DNA of 38,741 nt from Planctomycetaceae bacterium. GTDB lineage: Bacteria > Planctomycetota > Planctomycetia > Pirellulales > Pirellulaceae. The stretch's first letter is position 1. Each line of letters starts with the position of its first letter. Position numbers and translations under genes: made by a program. This document shows, in pieces, positions 24,034-32,301 of the stretch. The stretch covers positions 1 through 38,741 of the forward strand of contig JAIYDQ010000467.1 of the NCBI GenBank assembly GCA_027487375.1, read 5' to 3'. Under the pieces are notes generated by a model. The model was not told where the DNA came from and ran no database searches. It saw only the letters and a list, made by a program, of their open reading frames with translations.

Positions 24034-25350
24034 ATGAACCCGTTTTGCTTGCCGTTTCTTGCAATAGCCTTTCTGGCTGCTTCTTTCGCGCGCGCCGAAT
24101 CTCAGGAAGACAAATCTCAGTGGTTTAAAGGAAACTTGCATACGCACACACTATGGAGCGACGGAGATGACTTTCCGGAAATGGTCGCGGATTGGTACCG
24201 ATCGCACGGTTACCACTTCCTTGCACTTTCCGATCATAACGTTCTCAGCATTGGTGATCGCTGGATGAACATCAAAGAAATTGACAAAAGGAGTGGTTCA
24301 AAGGCCTTCCAAAAGTACATCGATCGATTTGGATCTCCGTGGGTGGAAACGCGAGGTGATCGAGAAGCAGGTACTTTCGAAGTTCGGTTGAAACCGCTCG
24401 ATGCGATCCGACCGCTTGTCGAAGGTGATGGCCAATTCTTGATGATACCCTCGGAGGAAATCACGGAAAAAGGCGTACACATCAACGCGACTAACATCGG
24501 AGAATTAATCCCGCCGCAAAGTGGTAGTTCCATCGTAGAAACGATTCAGAACACGCTCAAGGCGATTGATGAACAGTCGAAGCGATTGGGGCGAGACATC
24601 ATTCCTCACCTGAACCATCCTAATCTCGGAGACAAAGGTATATCCGCTGAGGAACTCGCTGCTCTAGTTCAAGATGAATTCTTTGAGGTGTTTAATGGCG
24701 TGGAAGGGGACGGAGATCTTGGAAGCTCACGACGTCATGGCCTAGAAATGCTTTGGGATATCACAAGCACACTCAGGCTTTCCGAATTCGGCGCACCACC
24801 TTTGTTCGGCTTAGCGACCGATGATTCACATGACTATCATGGAGAACAAAAGGCGTCACCAGGGCGAGGTTGGATCATGCTTCGCGCGAAAGAACTTACC
24901 GCAGAATCGATCATTGAAGCGATGCGACGCGGTGACTTCTACGCGTCTACTGGAGTTGTACTGAATGACGTCCAGTTCGACAAACTGAGGAAGGTTTATA
25001 CAGTAAAGATCGAGCCCAAAGATGATGTTGAATTCACGACGACATTCATCGGAACGCGACGTAACTTCGACAAGACTTCGCGTCCCCGGATAGATCCTAC
25101 GTCTGGTAAGCCAATCGAAAGCACCCGTGATTACTCAAAAGATGTAGGGATGACGTTTCAGCAAACCAAAGGAAACATCGCTCAGTATCAGCTGACTGGA
25201 GATGAGCTCTATGTTCGAGCTGTCGTTACGAGTTCAGAGAAACCATCCAATCCGACAACGGAAAGCATTCTTCAAAAGGCATGGACACAGCCTGTTGGCT
25301 GGGAAGTTGAAACCAGCCGGGGGAACACCAGTCAGGCAGAGTCGAGATAA
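24034..25350 (+). CDS. Exported PHP-domain phosphoesterase
   Basis: The ATG at 24034 starts a good signal peptide (MNPFCLPFLAIAFLAASFAR), so the 35 residues upstream in the ORF are dropped; the product is 438 aa. The PHP metal site is spread along the chain in the family order: GNLHTHTLWSDGD (HxH), FLALSDHN, IPSEEITEKG, IPHLNHPNL and FGLATDDSHDYHG. The C-terminal ~130 residues are beta-rich. Export makes a role in nucleic acid synthesis or histidinol phosphate breakdown unlikely; an extracellular phosphoesterase is more plausible. It converges with the small membrane-protein genes. Confidence 0.9.
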   Translation: MNPFCLPFLAIAFLAASFARAESQEDKSQWFKGNLHTHTLWSDGDDFPEMVADWYRSHGYHFLALSDHNVLSIGDRWMNIKEIDKRSGSKAFQKYIDRFGSPWVETRGDREAGTFEVRLKPLDAIRPLVEGDGQFLMIPSEEITEKGVHINATNIGELIPPQSGSSIVETIQNTLKAIDEQSKRLGRDIIPHLNHPNLGDKGISAEELAALVQDEFFEVFNGVEGDGDLGSSRRHGLEMLWDITSTLRLSEFGAPPLFGLATDDSHDYHGEQKASPGRGWIMLRAKELTAESIIEAMRRGDFYASTGVVLNDVQFDKLRKVYTVKIEPKDDVEFTTTFIGTRRNFDKTSRPRIDPTSGKPIESTRDYSKDVGMTFQQTKGNIAQYQLTGDELYVRAVVTSSEKPSNPTTESILQKAWTQPVGWEVETSRGNTSQAESR

Positions 25351-25422
25351 CGCTTTAGATTTCGAACGGTGTGTGGATCGGCAGAAGGTATGATTTCCAC
25401 GACGTGTTTTTTGACGCGTTTT

Positions 25423-25638
25423 CTATGTAGAAGACTCGCCGATCGATTTATTGAGCAAGAAAGTCGAAATAGCCATCCCACCAATAAGCGGGAAAGCAAA
25501 GCAAATCACCTGCATGAACTTGGCAGGTCCAGTCGCAATGGATTCCGCAACAAAGGGCAGGATGAAGGCAGCTAGCGTAGCGATCGACCAAATCGCAGCA
25601 TTCATTCCGAGGAGTTTTCTTTTTTCTGCAACGTTCAT
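25423..25638 (-). CDS. Small two-span membrane protein
   Basis: The ATG at 25638 has GGAG about 8 nt upstream and removes a non-coding-looking prefix. The product is 71 aa. It has a short charged head (MNVAEKRKLLGMN) and two hydrophobic helices (AIWSIATLAAFILPFVAESI; FMQVICFAFPLIGGMAIST). No family recognised. It is ~100 bp downstream of another small membrane-protein gene on the same strand and may be co-transcribed. Confidence 0.6.
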   Translation of the reverse strand: MNVAEKRKLLGMNAAIWSIATLAAFILPFVAESIATGPAKFMQVICFAFPLIGGMAISTFLLNKSIGESST

Positions 25639-25740
25639 GGCTTCATCTCCGGGGGATCTTAGAAACGGCAATCGGATGGGAGCTCTTGGTCTGTCCGAAA
25701 TCGATAGCGTATTTTAAACGGAGACTCACTGTAAGTACGC

Positions 25741-26133
25741 TTACAGGCTTGATGCTTGATTTCTCGCTATCGAAACGGAAAGCTCGATGATGGCAATTAC
25801 GCAAACGACAACGATTTCAATGGGAAAGTATAGTCGACCGAACAAGGTTAGACTTTGAAAATTAAGGGACCATGCGATTCCGGAGCCTGCACAGAAACAG
25901 AGATTGAGAATCGCCAAGGTTCTAAGCGCAAGCACTCGACGGTTTGGTGTCAAGTATCCAAAAATCCCAAAGCCGCAAAACGCTCCGGCGGCAAGTGACA
26001 TTGTCCAGAGTATCCATGGAGGCATCCCTGTTTGAATGAGTTCTGTCGCGAGAACAGCACCTGTCACGGTGCATGTTACGAACGCGCCAACAATATCTAG
26101 CTTGAGTAAGTTGTCAGGCGTAAGTGCAATCAT
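25741..26133 (-). CDS. Four-span membrane protein, function unknown
   Basis: This 130-aa protein has four hydrophobic helices (IVGAFVTCTVTGAVLATELI; WILWTMSLAAGAFCGFGIFG; LRTLAILNLCFCAGSGIAW; YFPIEIVVVCVIAIIELSV) with a positively charged loop NRRVLALR between spans 2 and 3. The phrase SLTLFGRLYFPIEI is distinctive, but I cannot link it to a named family. It probably lies in the cytoplasmic membrane. It is upstream of the 71-aa membrane gene, and both may form a small unit. Confidence 0.65.
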   Translation of the reverse strand: MIALTPDNLLKLDIVGAFVTCTVTGAVLATELIQTGMPPWILWTMSLAAGAFCGFGIFGYLTPNRRVLALRTLAILNLCFCAGSGIAWSLNFQSLTLFGRLYFPIEIVVVCVIAIIELSVSIARNQASSL

Positions 26134-26258
26134 CGTTAGGTTGGACTTCTTACAATCTCAGCCCCCGAAATAGAGTCGCACGAATTTACTGCATAGCTAG
26201 GTGTGGTCAAGCAACCCGACGGTGGGCGGGGCTTGGTCCGTGAGAGCAAGGGCGAGAT

Positions 26259-26286
26259 AAAACTCGAAAAAGTTCCCGCGAGTTTT
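26259..26286 (-). terminator. Possible terminator after the polyprenyl synthase gene
   Basis: AAAACTCG and CGAGTTTT form a perfect 8-bp stem around a 12-nt loop, ~60 bp after the stop on the minus strand. T-rich sequence at the stem base gives it terminator character. Confidence 0.45.
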
Positions 26287-26345
26287 CATGAACCACGCTA
26301 CTCGAAGCATTCTGGTTGCTCGAGAATCCCAGACGAACAATTGGA

Positions 26346-27515
26346 TTAGGCTGCTCGTGCCACGGCCGCGATCGCAAGGCGCTCCAACCAATTCGCCTTG
26401 CCATTCAGACCCGCCGACCGCAAACCACCGATTGCACGAATGCTGAACGACTTTGCCATTTCTTTCGTGAAATCGCTTGCTCCGAAGCGATTGATCACAG
26501 ACTTGAATTGCTCAAAATTTTCGCTGCTTGGGCTGCTGCACATTTCCAATAGATTTTCACGCTCCTGCGGAGTAGCGTTGCCTAAAGCGTGGATCATCGG
26601 AAGTGTTGGTTTGGCTGCAAGGAAATCTCCGCCGACGGGCTTTCCGAGTCGCTCTTTCGTTCCCCAGTAGTCCAGCCAGTCATCGTGAATCTGGAATGCG
26701 AGCCCGAGGTTCATCCCGTATTCGTACTGAGAGTTGCAGACTTCTTCGGAAGCACCAGCTGCCCACGCGCCTAGCTTGCAACTGACTCCGCAAAGGCTTC
26801 CGGTCTTGGCTCCGAGTATGTCAAAATATTCTGGCTGTTTCAATTCAAAGTTTTTTACAGCCAAGTTCTGGCGAATTTCACCTTCACAAACCTCTTTGGC
26901 TGCTTGGGCGATCCAGCGACCTGGAATGGTCGACTCTCCCATGTTCGCGAGGAAATAGGCTTGGGTGAATAGCCAGTCGCCAGCGAGAATGCTGATTTGA
27001 CGGTTCCATTTTCGGTGAACGGTCTCTCGATGGCGTCGTGAGTTCGCATCATCAAGTATGTCGTCGTGGACTAGCGTCGCTGTGTGTACCAATTCAACAA
27101 CAACAGCCAATCGAATGGCTTCATCGGTGATTTTTCCGCAGGCTTGCGCGGCCAGTAGCAAGAGTGCGGGACGTAGTCGCTTACCGCCCATCTCCGCAAC
27201 GTGATCCAAAATCGACTGAATCTCAGGAGAATCGTGTCGTAGTTGCTCTCGAAGCAGCATTTCAACGCGAGCCAGTGGTTCGCGGATCGTTGCTGTGACA
27301 AGCTTTAACTCTTGCGAGTAATCCATAGCAGGAGTCGGTTCTTTAACGCCTGGGCTCGAAGGGAAACGGGTGATGTTTTCGTGGATTCCAGCCAACGTGT
27401 TGGGGGTGTCGCTGATGTTGCCCCAGTCGGCGATCGAGATTCTACTCGCAGATGCGACTTCACGCGAACCTCGATTTGAAGACAATTCACTCGCAATAAA
27501 CGCTTGGCTTTGCAT
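26346..27515 (-). CDS. Trans-polyprenyl diphosphate synthase
   Basis: This enzyme extends allylic diphosphates with IPP to make the long isoprenoid tail of menaquinone or ubiquinone. Both aspartate motifs are visible: the first in LVHDDILDDANSRRH (Asp151, Asp152, Asp155) and the second in AFQIHDDWLDYWG. GGKRLRPALLLLAAQ marks the IPP site. At 389 aa it is longer than the usual ~320-330. The extra ~63 residues at the N-terminus have no known domain, and MDYSQELK (27326) is an alternative start. AAAGGG just before the ATG at 27515 favours the longer form. It follows moaC by 29 bp, likely as one transcript. Chain length cannot be fixed from sequence. Confidence 0.92.
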   Translation of the reverse strand: MQSQAFIASELSSNRGSREVASASRISIADWGNISDTPNTLAGIHENITRFPSSPGVKEPTPAMDYSQELKLVTATIREPLARVEMLLREQLRHDSPEIQSILDHVAEMGGKRLRPALLLLAAQACGKITDEAIRLAVVVELVHTATLVHDDILDDANSRRHRETVHRKWNRQISILAGDWLFTQAYFLANMGESTIPGRWIAQAAKEVCEGEIRQNLAVKNFELKQPEYFDILGAKTGSLCGVSCKLGAWAAGASEEVCNSQYEYGMNLGLAFQIHDDWLDYWGTKERLGKPVGGDFLAAKPTLPMIHALGNATPQERENLLEMCSSPSSENFEQFKSVINRFGASDFTKEMAKSFSIRAIGGLRSAGLNGKANWLERLAIAAVARAA

Positions 27516-27544
27516 ACTTTCCCTTTGATCAGGATTTCCCGAAG

Positions 27545-28024
27545 CTATCTCTTAAACAATCCCCGTGACCCGCCATCTTTCAACCACAACCCAACGTGAG
27601 TAATTTCCATTTTTTGGTCGATGGCTTTGCACATGTCATAGACAGTGAGAGCTGCGACTGATGCTGCAACCATCGCTTCCATTTCAACGCCAGTCTTAGC
27701 AAAAACACTCACCGTCGCAGTCCATTCCAGTTCGCATTCCGAAACCCACTCGGCTGCTAAATCGACCTTTTCCAATGCCAATGGATGGCATAAAGGAATG
27801 AGGTTCGATGTTTGCTTAGCAGCTCCGATCCCTGCAATTTTCGCTACAAGAAGCACCTCCCCTTTGGGCCCAGCACCCGACTTTATAGCTGTCGCAGTTG
27901 CCTCCGACATTGCCAAGCGGCTCTTCGCTACTGCAATTCGTGAGGTCGCTTTCTTCTCGCCGACATCCACCATGGTTGGCGATCCGTCGGCACCGATATG
28001 AGATAATCCAAAGTTGTTTTTCAT
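27545..28024 (-). CDS. moaC: Cyclic pyranopterin monophosphate synthase
   Basis: MoaC acts after MoaA to form the cyclic pyranopterin precursor (cPMP) of the molybdenum cofactor. The 159-aa protein is full length. The motifs are MVDVGEKKATSRIA, NLIPLCHPLALEKVD, TGVEMEAMVAASVAALTVYD and the catalytic MCKAIDQKMEI with Asp and Lys. No other moa genes are close. An intrinsic terminator lies between its start and the upstream purF, so it probably has its own promoter. It is followed closely by the polyprenyl synthase gene. Confidence 0.97.
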   Translation of the reverse strand: MKNNFGLSHIGADGSPTMVDVGEKKATSRIAVAKSRLAMSEATATAIKSGAGPKGEVLLVAKIAGIGAAKQTSNLIPLCHPLALEKVDLAAEWVSECELEWTATVSVFAKTGVEMEAMVAASVAALTVYDMCKAIDQKMEITHVGLWLKDGGSRGLFKR

Positions 28025-28038
28025 TTAGTGACAATCCG

Positions 28039-28056
28039 AAAAAGGCCCATCGGCCT
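28039..28056 (-). terminator. Rho-independent terminator of purF
   Basis: On the minus strand AGGCC-GATG-GGCCT is followed directly by TTTTTC. It is ~160 bp after the purF stop and just 14 bp before the moaC ATG, leaving very little room for a separate moaC promoter downstream of it. Confidence 0.75.
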
Positions 28057-28214
28057 GGTCAGAGAGCCCGTCAACTCCGCGGTTATCGCCTGATCGATAG
28101 GACATAACTGGAGTAAGGCCCAAAAGATAACAAAACCAACCGACGATTGCGGGAGCAGCGGGGAGCGGCGGGCGATGCTTGAGTGGTCGGATGTACACAT
28201 CCCCTCGTGCGTTG

Positions 28215-29834
28215 CTAAACACTTGCCGGTGTTGGTGTGTCGCTACGGCGTTCGTAGGTGCGGTCCGCTGCGATCCCTGACGCGAACTGATTCAGTGCAA
28301 TGTTGTAAAGCCTGCTCCCACAATCGGTCGGATAATTTCCAGTGACACATGCTTGGCAAAGATGGTCTTGAGGGAGTTGGATTGCTCGAGCGATCGAAGA
28401 CACGGGTAGGTATCGAAGTGAATCACAACCCAATTGGGCTGCCATCCGTTCTTCTGAAGCTCGCGTGAGTTCACCATTTTCGAGGAACTTAGGCGCGAAT
28501 AGCTCGTCGATGGTCGACATATCGATTCCGTAGAAACAAGGAGCGATGATCGGAGGGCATGCGACTCGAACGTGAATCTCTTTGGCTCCACCCATATCTC
28601 GAATGCGATTGAGTAAGACCTTCATCGTGGTTGACCGAACTATCGAATCCTCGACGAGAAATACTCGCTTCCCTTCCAAGACTTCTCGGAGCGGCGTGTA
28701 CTTGCTGGCGGCCTTTGCCTTTCTTGCTCTGCCACCTTCGATAAACGTGCGACCGCTATACCGATTTCGGATCAATCCTTCTCGGGACGGAATACCTAGC
28801 TGAAACGCCATCGAGTCTGCTGCGGCTTTGCTTGTGTCTGGAACAGGAACAACAATCGTGTCTCCATCAAGAGGAACTAGCCCTTCTAGGCGTTCGCGAT
28901 TTGCAAGTTCCACTCCAAGCTGGGTTCGCGAAAGATAAACGCTTCGATCGTCTAATGTGCTGGCTACGTTGGCGAAGTAAATCCATTCGAAGAAGCAATG
29001 CTTTGGCGTTGGCGGTGGCGTGTCGATGTATCGTTCGATACGAATCCCGTCAGGCGTCACCAAAATTGCATGTCCCGGCGGAAGCGACTTAATTGAATCT
29101 CGAGAGAACGACAGATTCAGCAAGGCTACGCTCTCGCTGGCAGCGGCGAAAAGTGGCCCTTCAATCGCATAGCACATGGGCTTTATTCCCAGTGGATCGC
29201 GAGCAACCAGCATTTCGCCTTTTGCATTTAGCAATGCTAATGAATAGGCTCCATCAAAATGTTTACAAGCGTCACGAACAACTTCGACGAGAGACTTACT
29301 GTTGCTAGCCACATCTGAAAGCTGCTTACCGAGTTCATGCATGATGATTTCGGTATCGGTATCGCGAGCCAGATGATGATCGCCATCGCGGGTTAACCGG
29401 TCTCGGAGCTCTCCGTAATTGGCAAGCTGGCCATTGAAGCAGAAGCTAAACCACTTGTGCTTATGAATATGTTGCCGCTCGAAGGGCTGAGCATACGAGC
29501 GATCGTCTTGCCCACATGTTGCGTATCGAACGTGCCCAATCGCGGCGCTCCCTGCATATTGCTGCATGAGCGATTCGTACTTGCCGCGATGGGAAAGCCG
29601 GAAAACTTCGCTTACCGAGCCGACATCCTTCATCGTGTCCAGAATAAGAGACCGAGAAGCATTGTAGGTGGTCATTCCCGCGGCGAGCTGGCCTCGGTTT
29701 TGAATATCCTGAAGCATTCTAGGGAGCAGTCGCGATATCTCATTTGGACCGCCTTCGGTGCAAAGAGGACTCTCGTCGCGGCCCGGCAAGTGATAGATCG
29801 CGGCAACGCCACACTCGTGATGCAATTCGCTCAT
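28215..29834 (-). CDS. purF: Amidophosphoribosyltransferase
   Basis: PurF makes phosphoribosylamine from PRPP and glutamine, the first committed step of purine synthesis. The 539-aa protein has an N-terminal glutamine amidotransferase domain whose nucleophile is Cys8 ([15 protein letters not shown]), so a seven-residue propeptide must be removed. GHVRYATCG and the [12 protein letters not shown] block complete the glutaminase site. The phosphoribosyltransferase domain has the PRPP loop [15 protein letters not shown]. The tail [14 protein letters not shown] carries cysteines like those that bind the [4Fe-4S] cluster in the B. subtilis type. It is monocistronic, ending at the terminator at 28039-28056. 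Confidence 0.97.
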   Translation of the reverse strand: MSELHHECGVAAIYHLPGRDESPLCTEGGPNEISRLLPRMLQDIQNRGQLAAGMTTYNASRSLILDTMKDVGSVSEVFRLSHRGKYESLMQQYAGSAAIGHVRYATCGQDDRSYAQPFERQHIHKHKWFSFCFNGQLANYGELRDRLTRDGDHHLARDTDTEIIMHELGKQLSDVASNSKSLVEVVRDACKHFDGAYSLALLNAKGEMLVARDPLGIKPMCYAIEGPLFAAASESVALLNLSFSRDSIKSLPPGHAILVTPDGIRIERYIDTPPPTPKHCFFEWIYFANVASTLDDRSVYLSRTQLGVELANRERLEGLVPLDGDTIVVPVPDTSKAAADSMAFQLGIPSREGLIRNRYSGRTFIEGGRARKAKAASKYTPLREVLEGKRVFLVEDSIVRSTTMKVLLNRIRDMGGAKEIHVRVACPPIIAPCFYGIDMSTIDELFAPKFLENGELTRASEERMAAQLGCDSLRYLPVSSIARAIQLPQDHLCQACVTGNYPTDCGSRLYNIALNQFASGIAADRTYERRSDTPTPASV

Positions 29835-29956
29835 CGTGAAAACTGACTTGGCTGACGACTACGGCTCAAGGAAAACAACTTTTTCACCAGAGCACCAAAA
29901 TGCTCTCCGATGGATCATCAAGAGTCTATCCTGAGAACCCGAATTGGCCAACCGCC

Positions 29957-29999
29957 GATTGGTAGTGGGAGCGGGGGACAATTTCAGCGGTTACCAATC
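29957..29999 (-). promoter_or_regulatory. Hairpin in the region upstream of purF
   Basis: GATTGGTA pairs perfectly with TACCAATC across 27 nt, about 125-165 nt before the purF ATG. It could be an operator or a leader structure. It does not match purine or PRPP riboswitch cores that I know. Confidence 0.35.
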
Positions 30000-30027
30000 A
30001 CCGAACGCAATCCGATCTCGCATTAGA

Positions 30028-30105
30028 TCGTACTCGTGCTCGTGCAATCGTTCCATCTTATCGAGTAGGAGTACGAGTACCGCCTTCGGCTGAGTACGAG
30101 TACGA
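30028..30105. repeat. GTACTCG repeat cluster, family D copy 4
   Basis: TCGTACTCGTGCTCGTG on the left faces GAGTAGGAGTACGAGTAC and TGAGTACGAGTACGA on the right, with the same core as copy 3. Confidence 0.85.
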
Positions 30106-30263
30106 AACGGCAGGCCTTAACGGCAAAACACTCTGTGGGAAAGGTAGCGGCAAGTAAAAAATGTCGCTTTTCTGGCATTTCATCAATAGCCAGAGAATTG
30201 AAGAAGCCAGCTACCCAAGATTCATCATGGGCACAGCGAAAACTGATTTTGACGCCTGAAAAC

Positions 30264-30362
30264 GCTGTCACAAAACGACAGCTCGTTTGGCAAGTTCAAT
30301 CCCGCTCGGGAGAGGTCGGGAAATGTTGGAGAAGATGCCAAACGAGCTGTCTGAGGTTTTTT
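30264..30362 (+). ncRNA. Strong stem-loop with overlapping alternative hairpin and T-tract
   Basis: GACAGCTCGTTTGGCA (30277-30292) is perfectly complementary to TGCCAAACGAGCTGTC (30336-30351). The stem is followed after five bases by six Ts (TGAGGTTTTTT). Inside, TCCCG pairs with CGGGA. Just upstream, GCTGTC (30264-30269) can pair instead with GACAGC, the first six bases of the stem, giving two exclusive folds. It may be a small RNA with its own terminator or an attenuator-like element. No downstream gene lies on the plus strand, which argues for an sRNA or a simple terminator. Confidence 0.5.
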
Positions 30363-30376
30363 CAAGCTTAAGATGC

Positions 30377-30441
30377 AAGTAGCTGCGTCTCCTCGAGACG
30401 CAGAACCTGCCTAATAACCGCGCCACGGAAAGACGCGGCTA
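30377..30441. repeat. Palindromic repeat family B, copy 5
   Basis: GTAGCTGCGTCTCCTCGAGA begins it. The first hairpin is a perfect 9-bp stem (CTGCGTCTC with GAGACGCAG); the second (CCGCG to CGCGG) is weaker. It ends 6 bp from the stop of the oxidoreductase gene, at its 3' end. Confidence 0.82.
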
Positions 30442-30447
30442 GATTTA

Positions 30448-31791
30448 CTACATGATCTTGGCTGTGTCCCCGCCAGGCACTGGAACCCAATACTTACCCG
30501 GTTCGGTTGGCTGGACTGGAGCTGGATCTTGGAAAGTCTTCAGGCTGCCGTAGTCGGCCAAGGCCAGCTTGCTGTTCAAGCAATCGTCCCAAGAAACCTT
30601 CTTGCCGGAATAGGTTGCCATTCGTCCCATGATCGCAGTCATCGTGCTGTTAGCGCCGTAGTCGCCTTCGTTAGGAATCTCACCTTTTCGGATCATTGCG
30701 AACAAGTCGTGATGCTCTTGCTCCCAACCGTTCTCTCCGTCCGGAGCGGACCAAACTACGGTGTTGTTTCGATCATAGATCTTCCCGCCGGAGATATTGC
30801 ACCAGCCTTTGCTTCCGTGAGCAAACTCTTGAACGCTCTGCCAGCAACCTGGAATATGTCGGCATTGCGAGAGCATCTTCACGCCGTTGGCATAAGTGTA
30901 TTCAACCGAATGGTGATCGTAGATTTCTCCAGTGTCTGGACCGGTGCGAACTTGACGACCACCTTGACCTTGAGCTTCTACTGGATGCGAATCCATCAAC
31001 CAGTTGATGACGTCTAGATTGTGGATGTGTTGTTCGTTGATATGGTCGCCCGAGAGCCAGTTGAAGTAGTACCAATTGTTCATTTGGTACTCGAGTTCCG
31101 ATTGCTCGGCTTGTCGATTGCGAACCCAAACTCCATCGGAATTCCAGTAAGCCCGTGCAAGAATGATATCGCCGATCGCACCATCTTTAAGCTTTTCGAT
31201 GGTGGCTTTGTAGTTACTTTGGTGGTGACGTTGTAAGCCAACTTGGACAGCAAGTCCCTTCTCTTTGGCTTTTTGATTCGCAGCGAGGAACTGGCGGACA
31301 CCGGGTGCATCGGCGGCGACTGGCTTCTCGCAGAAGACGTGCTTGCCCGCATCGACTGCAGCAGCAAAGTGAAGAGGTCGAAAGCCAGGAGGGGTTGCAA
31401 GAATGACAAGATCGCAATCGCTGTCGAGCACTTTCTTGTAGGCTTCGATACCGATCTCTTGCTTGCAGTTCTCATCGAACTTGGTTGGATGTTTACCTTT
31501 GATCGCACGCACAGCTTGCTTCATGCGATAATCAAACACGTCAGCCATGGCAACGATCTTTGTTGGGCCTTCAGTGCTAAGAGCTTGAGTTGCAGCTCCT
31601 GTACCACGTCCTCCGCAGCCAACTAACCCAATCTTGATGGTGCTATCACCAAACGAGTGAGCAGCTCGCGCGATTGGAAGCGTGCCGGCGACCACTGTAC
31701 CTGCTGCAGCAATTGCGGAAGTCGCCTTCATAAAACCTCGGCGGTTATCCACATCAGAAGCTAGAGAACCGTTAGTACGTTGTTCAGTCAT
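30448..31791 (-). CDS. Tat-exported Gfo/Idh/MocA oxidoreductase
   Basis: The ATG at 31791 (MTEQRTNGSLASDVDNRRGF) is preferred; the 31 residues upstream in the ORF lack any signal. The 447-aa product has a twin-arginine signal (NRRGFMKATSAIAAAGTVVA), so it is exported folded. The Rossmann fold is IKIGLVGCGGRGTGAATQAL, the dinucleotide-handling motif is HVFCEKPVAADAPG, and HIHNLDVINWLMDSHPVEAQ gives the catalytic-domain His-Asp region. Members act on sugars or polyols with a tightly held NAD(P). Planctomycetes carry dozens of such exported copies; the substrate is unknown. It stands alone. Confidence 0.93.
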   Translation of the reverse strand: MTEQRTNGSLASDVDNRRGFMKATSAIAAAGTVVAGTLPIARAAHSFGDSTIKIGLVGCGGRGTGAATQALSTEGPTKIVAMADVFDYRMKQAVRAIKGKHPTKFDENCKQEIGIEAYKKVLDSDCDLVILATPPGFRPLHFAAAVDAGKHVFCEKPVAADAPGVRQFLAANQKAKEKGLAVQVGLQRHHQSNYKATIEKLKDGAIGDIILARAYWNSDGVWVRNRQAEQSELEYQMNNWYYFNWLSGDHINEQHIHNLDVINWLMDSHPVEAQGQGGRQVRTGPDTGEIYDHHSVEYTYANGVKMLSQCRHIPGCWQSVQEFAHGSKGWCNISGGKIYDRNNTVVWSAPDGENGWEQEHHDLFAMIRKGEIPNEGDYGANSTMTAIMGRMATYSGKKVSWDDCLNSKLALADYGSLKTFQDPAPVQPTEPGKYWVPVPGGDTAKIM

Positions 31792-32301
31792 TGTTTTAGA
31801 AATCCAAAGGTAGGGGTGCAAGCGTTTGTCGCGTTCGGAAGCTATCCCTTCGAAACGTTTTGCTACTTTAGGTGTCTGTGGCACAGGAGAGGTAGGAATG
31901 CCAACCCAAAGAACAGCTTTAAAGGGACCGATTTAGCCAATGGTGTGATTCTAACTCCTCATTGTGGGGGCGACAACAGGGTAAATTGTGAAGAAATAGG
32001 AAACAATTTCGTAAAAGTCGAATTCCGGAGATTCCCCAGCTTGTTTCTGCGGCTCGAAAGTTACCTTAGAGGTCGTCAGCCTGCGTAGCATCGCAGCTTT
32101 TCCACTCACTTTTTCCAACGCTTGAAAGAGAACATTCGCAAAAATTACGATTTCCGTGTCGAGATTTTCCTAGGAGCCCCGTATCTACTAGGGAAAGCCC
32201 ATCCGGACGTGCCCGTTGCCAAAGTGCAGAAACATCGTGAACCAAAATCCAACGATTACACGCTGAGCTTGAAGCCAGCAAACCTGAAGTCAGAGTCGTA
32301 G
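31792..32301. other. Divergent intergenic region before the sigma factor, no accepted gene
   Basis: About 510 bp. A plus-strand frame without ATG runs from ~32090 to a TAG directly before the sigma factor ATG (ending in SLKPANLKSES), but has no start or family match. The minus ORF at 32066 is a shadow. No clear promoter seen. Confidence 0.5.

Larger units (their letters stand above)
29835..30447. other. 613-bp non-coding region between purF and the oxidoreductase
   Basis: No gene recognised. It holds, in order, hairpins in the purF leader (29957-29999, and AGAGCATTTTGGTGCTCT read on the minus strand near 29900), repeat D4, a strong stem-loop at 30264-30362 and repeat B5. Small ORFs at 30023-30271 (minus) and 30135-30371 (plus) both use GTG starts and run through repeats; I do not accept them. 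Confidence 0.6.

Noticed and set aside
30023-30371. Small ORFs 30023-30271 (minus) and 30135-30371 (plus)
   Set aside because: Both need GTG starts, overlap each other, and one encodes the repeat itself (YSYSYS). No family resemblance.
32090-32301. Plus-strand frame ending in a TAG directly before the sigma factor ATG
   Set aside because: No ATG or GTG start, a stop just upstream near 32087, and no family resemblance; possibly chance or a very decayed gene end.
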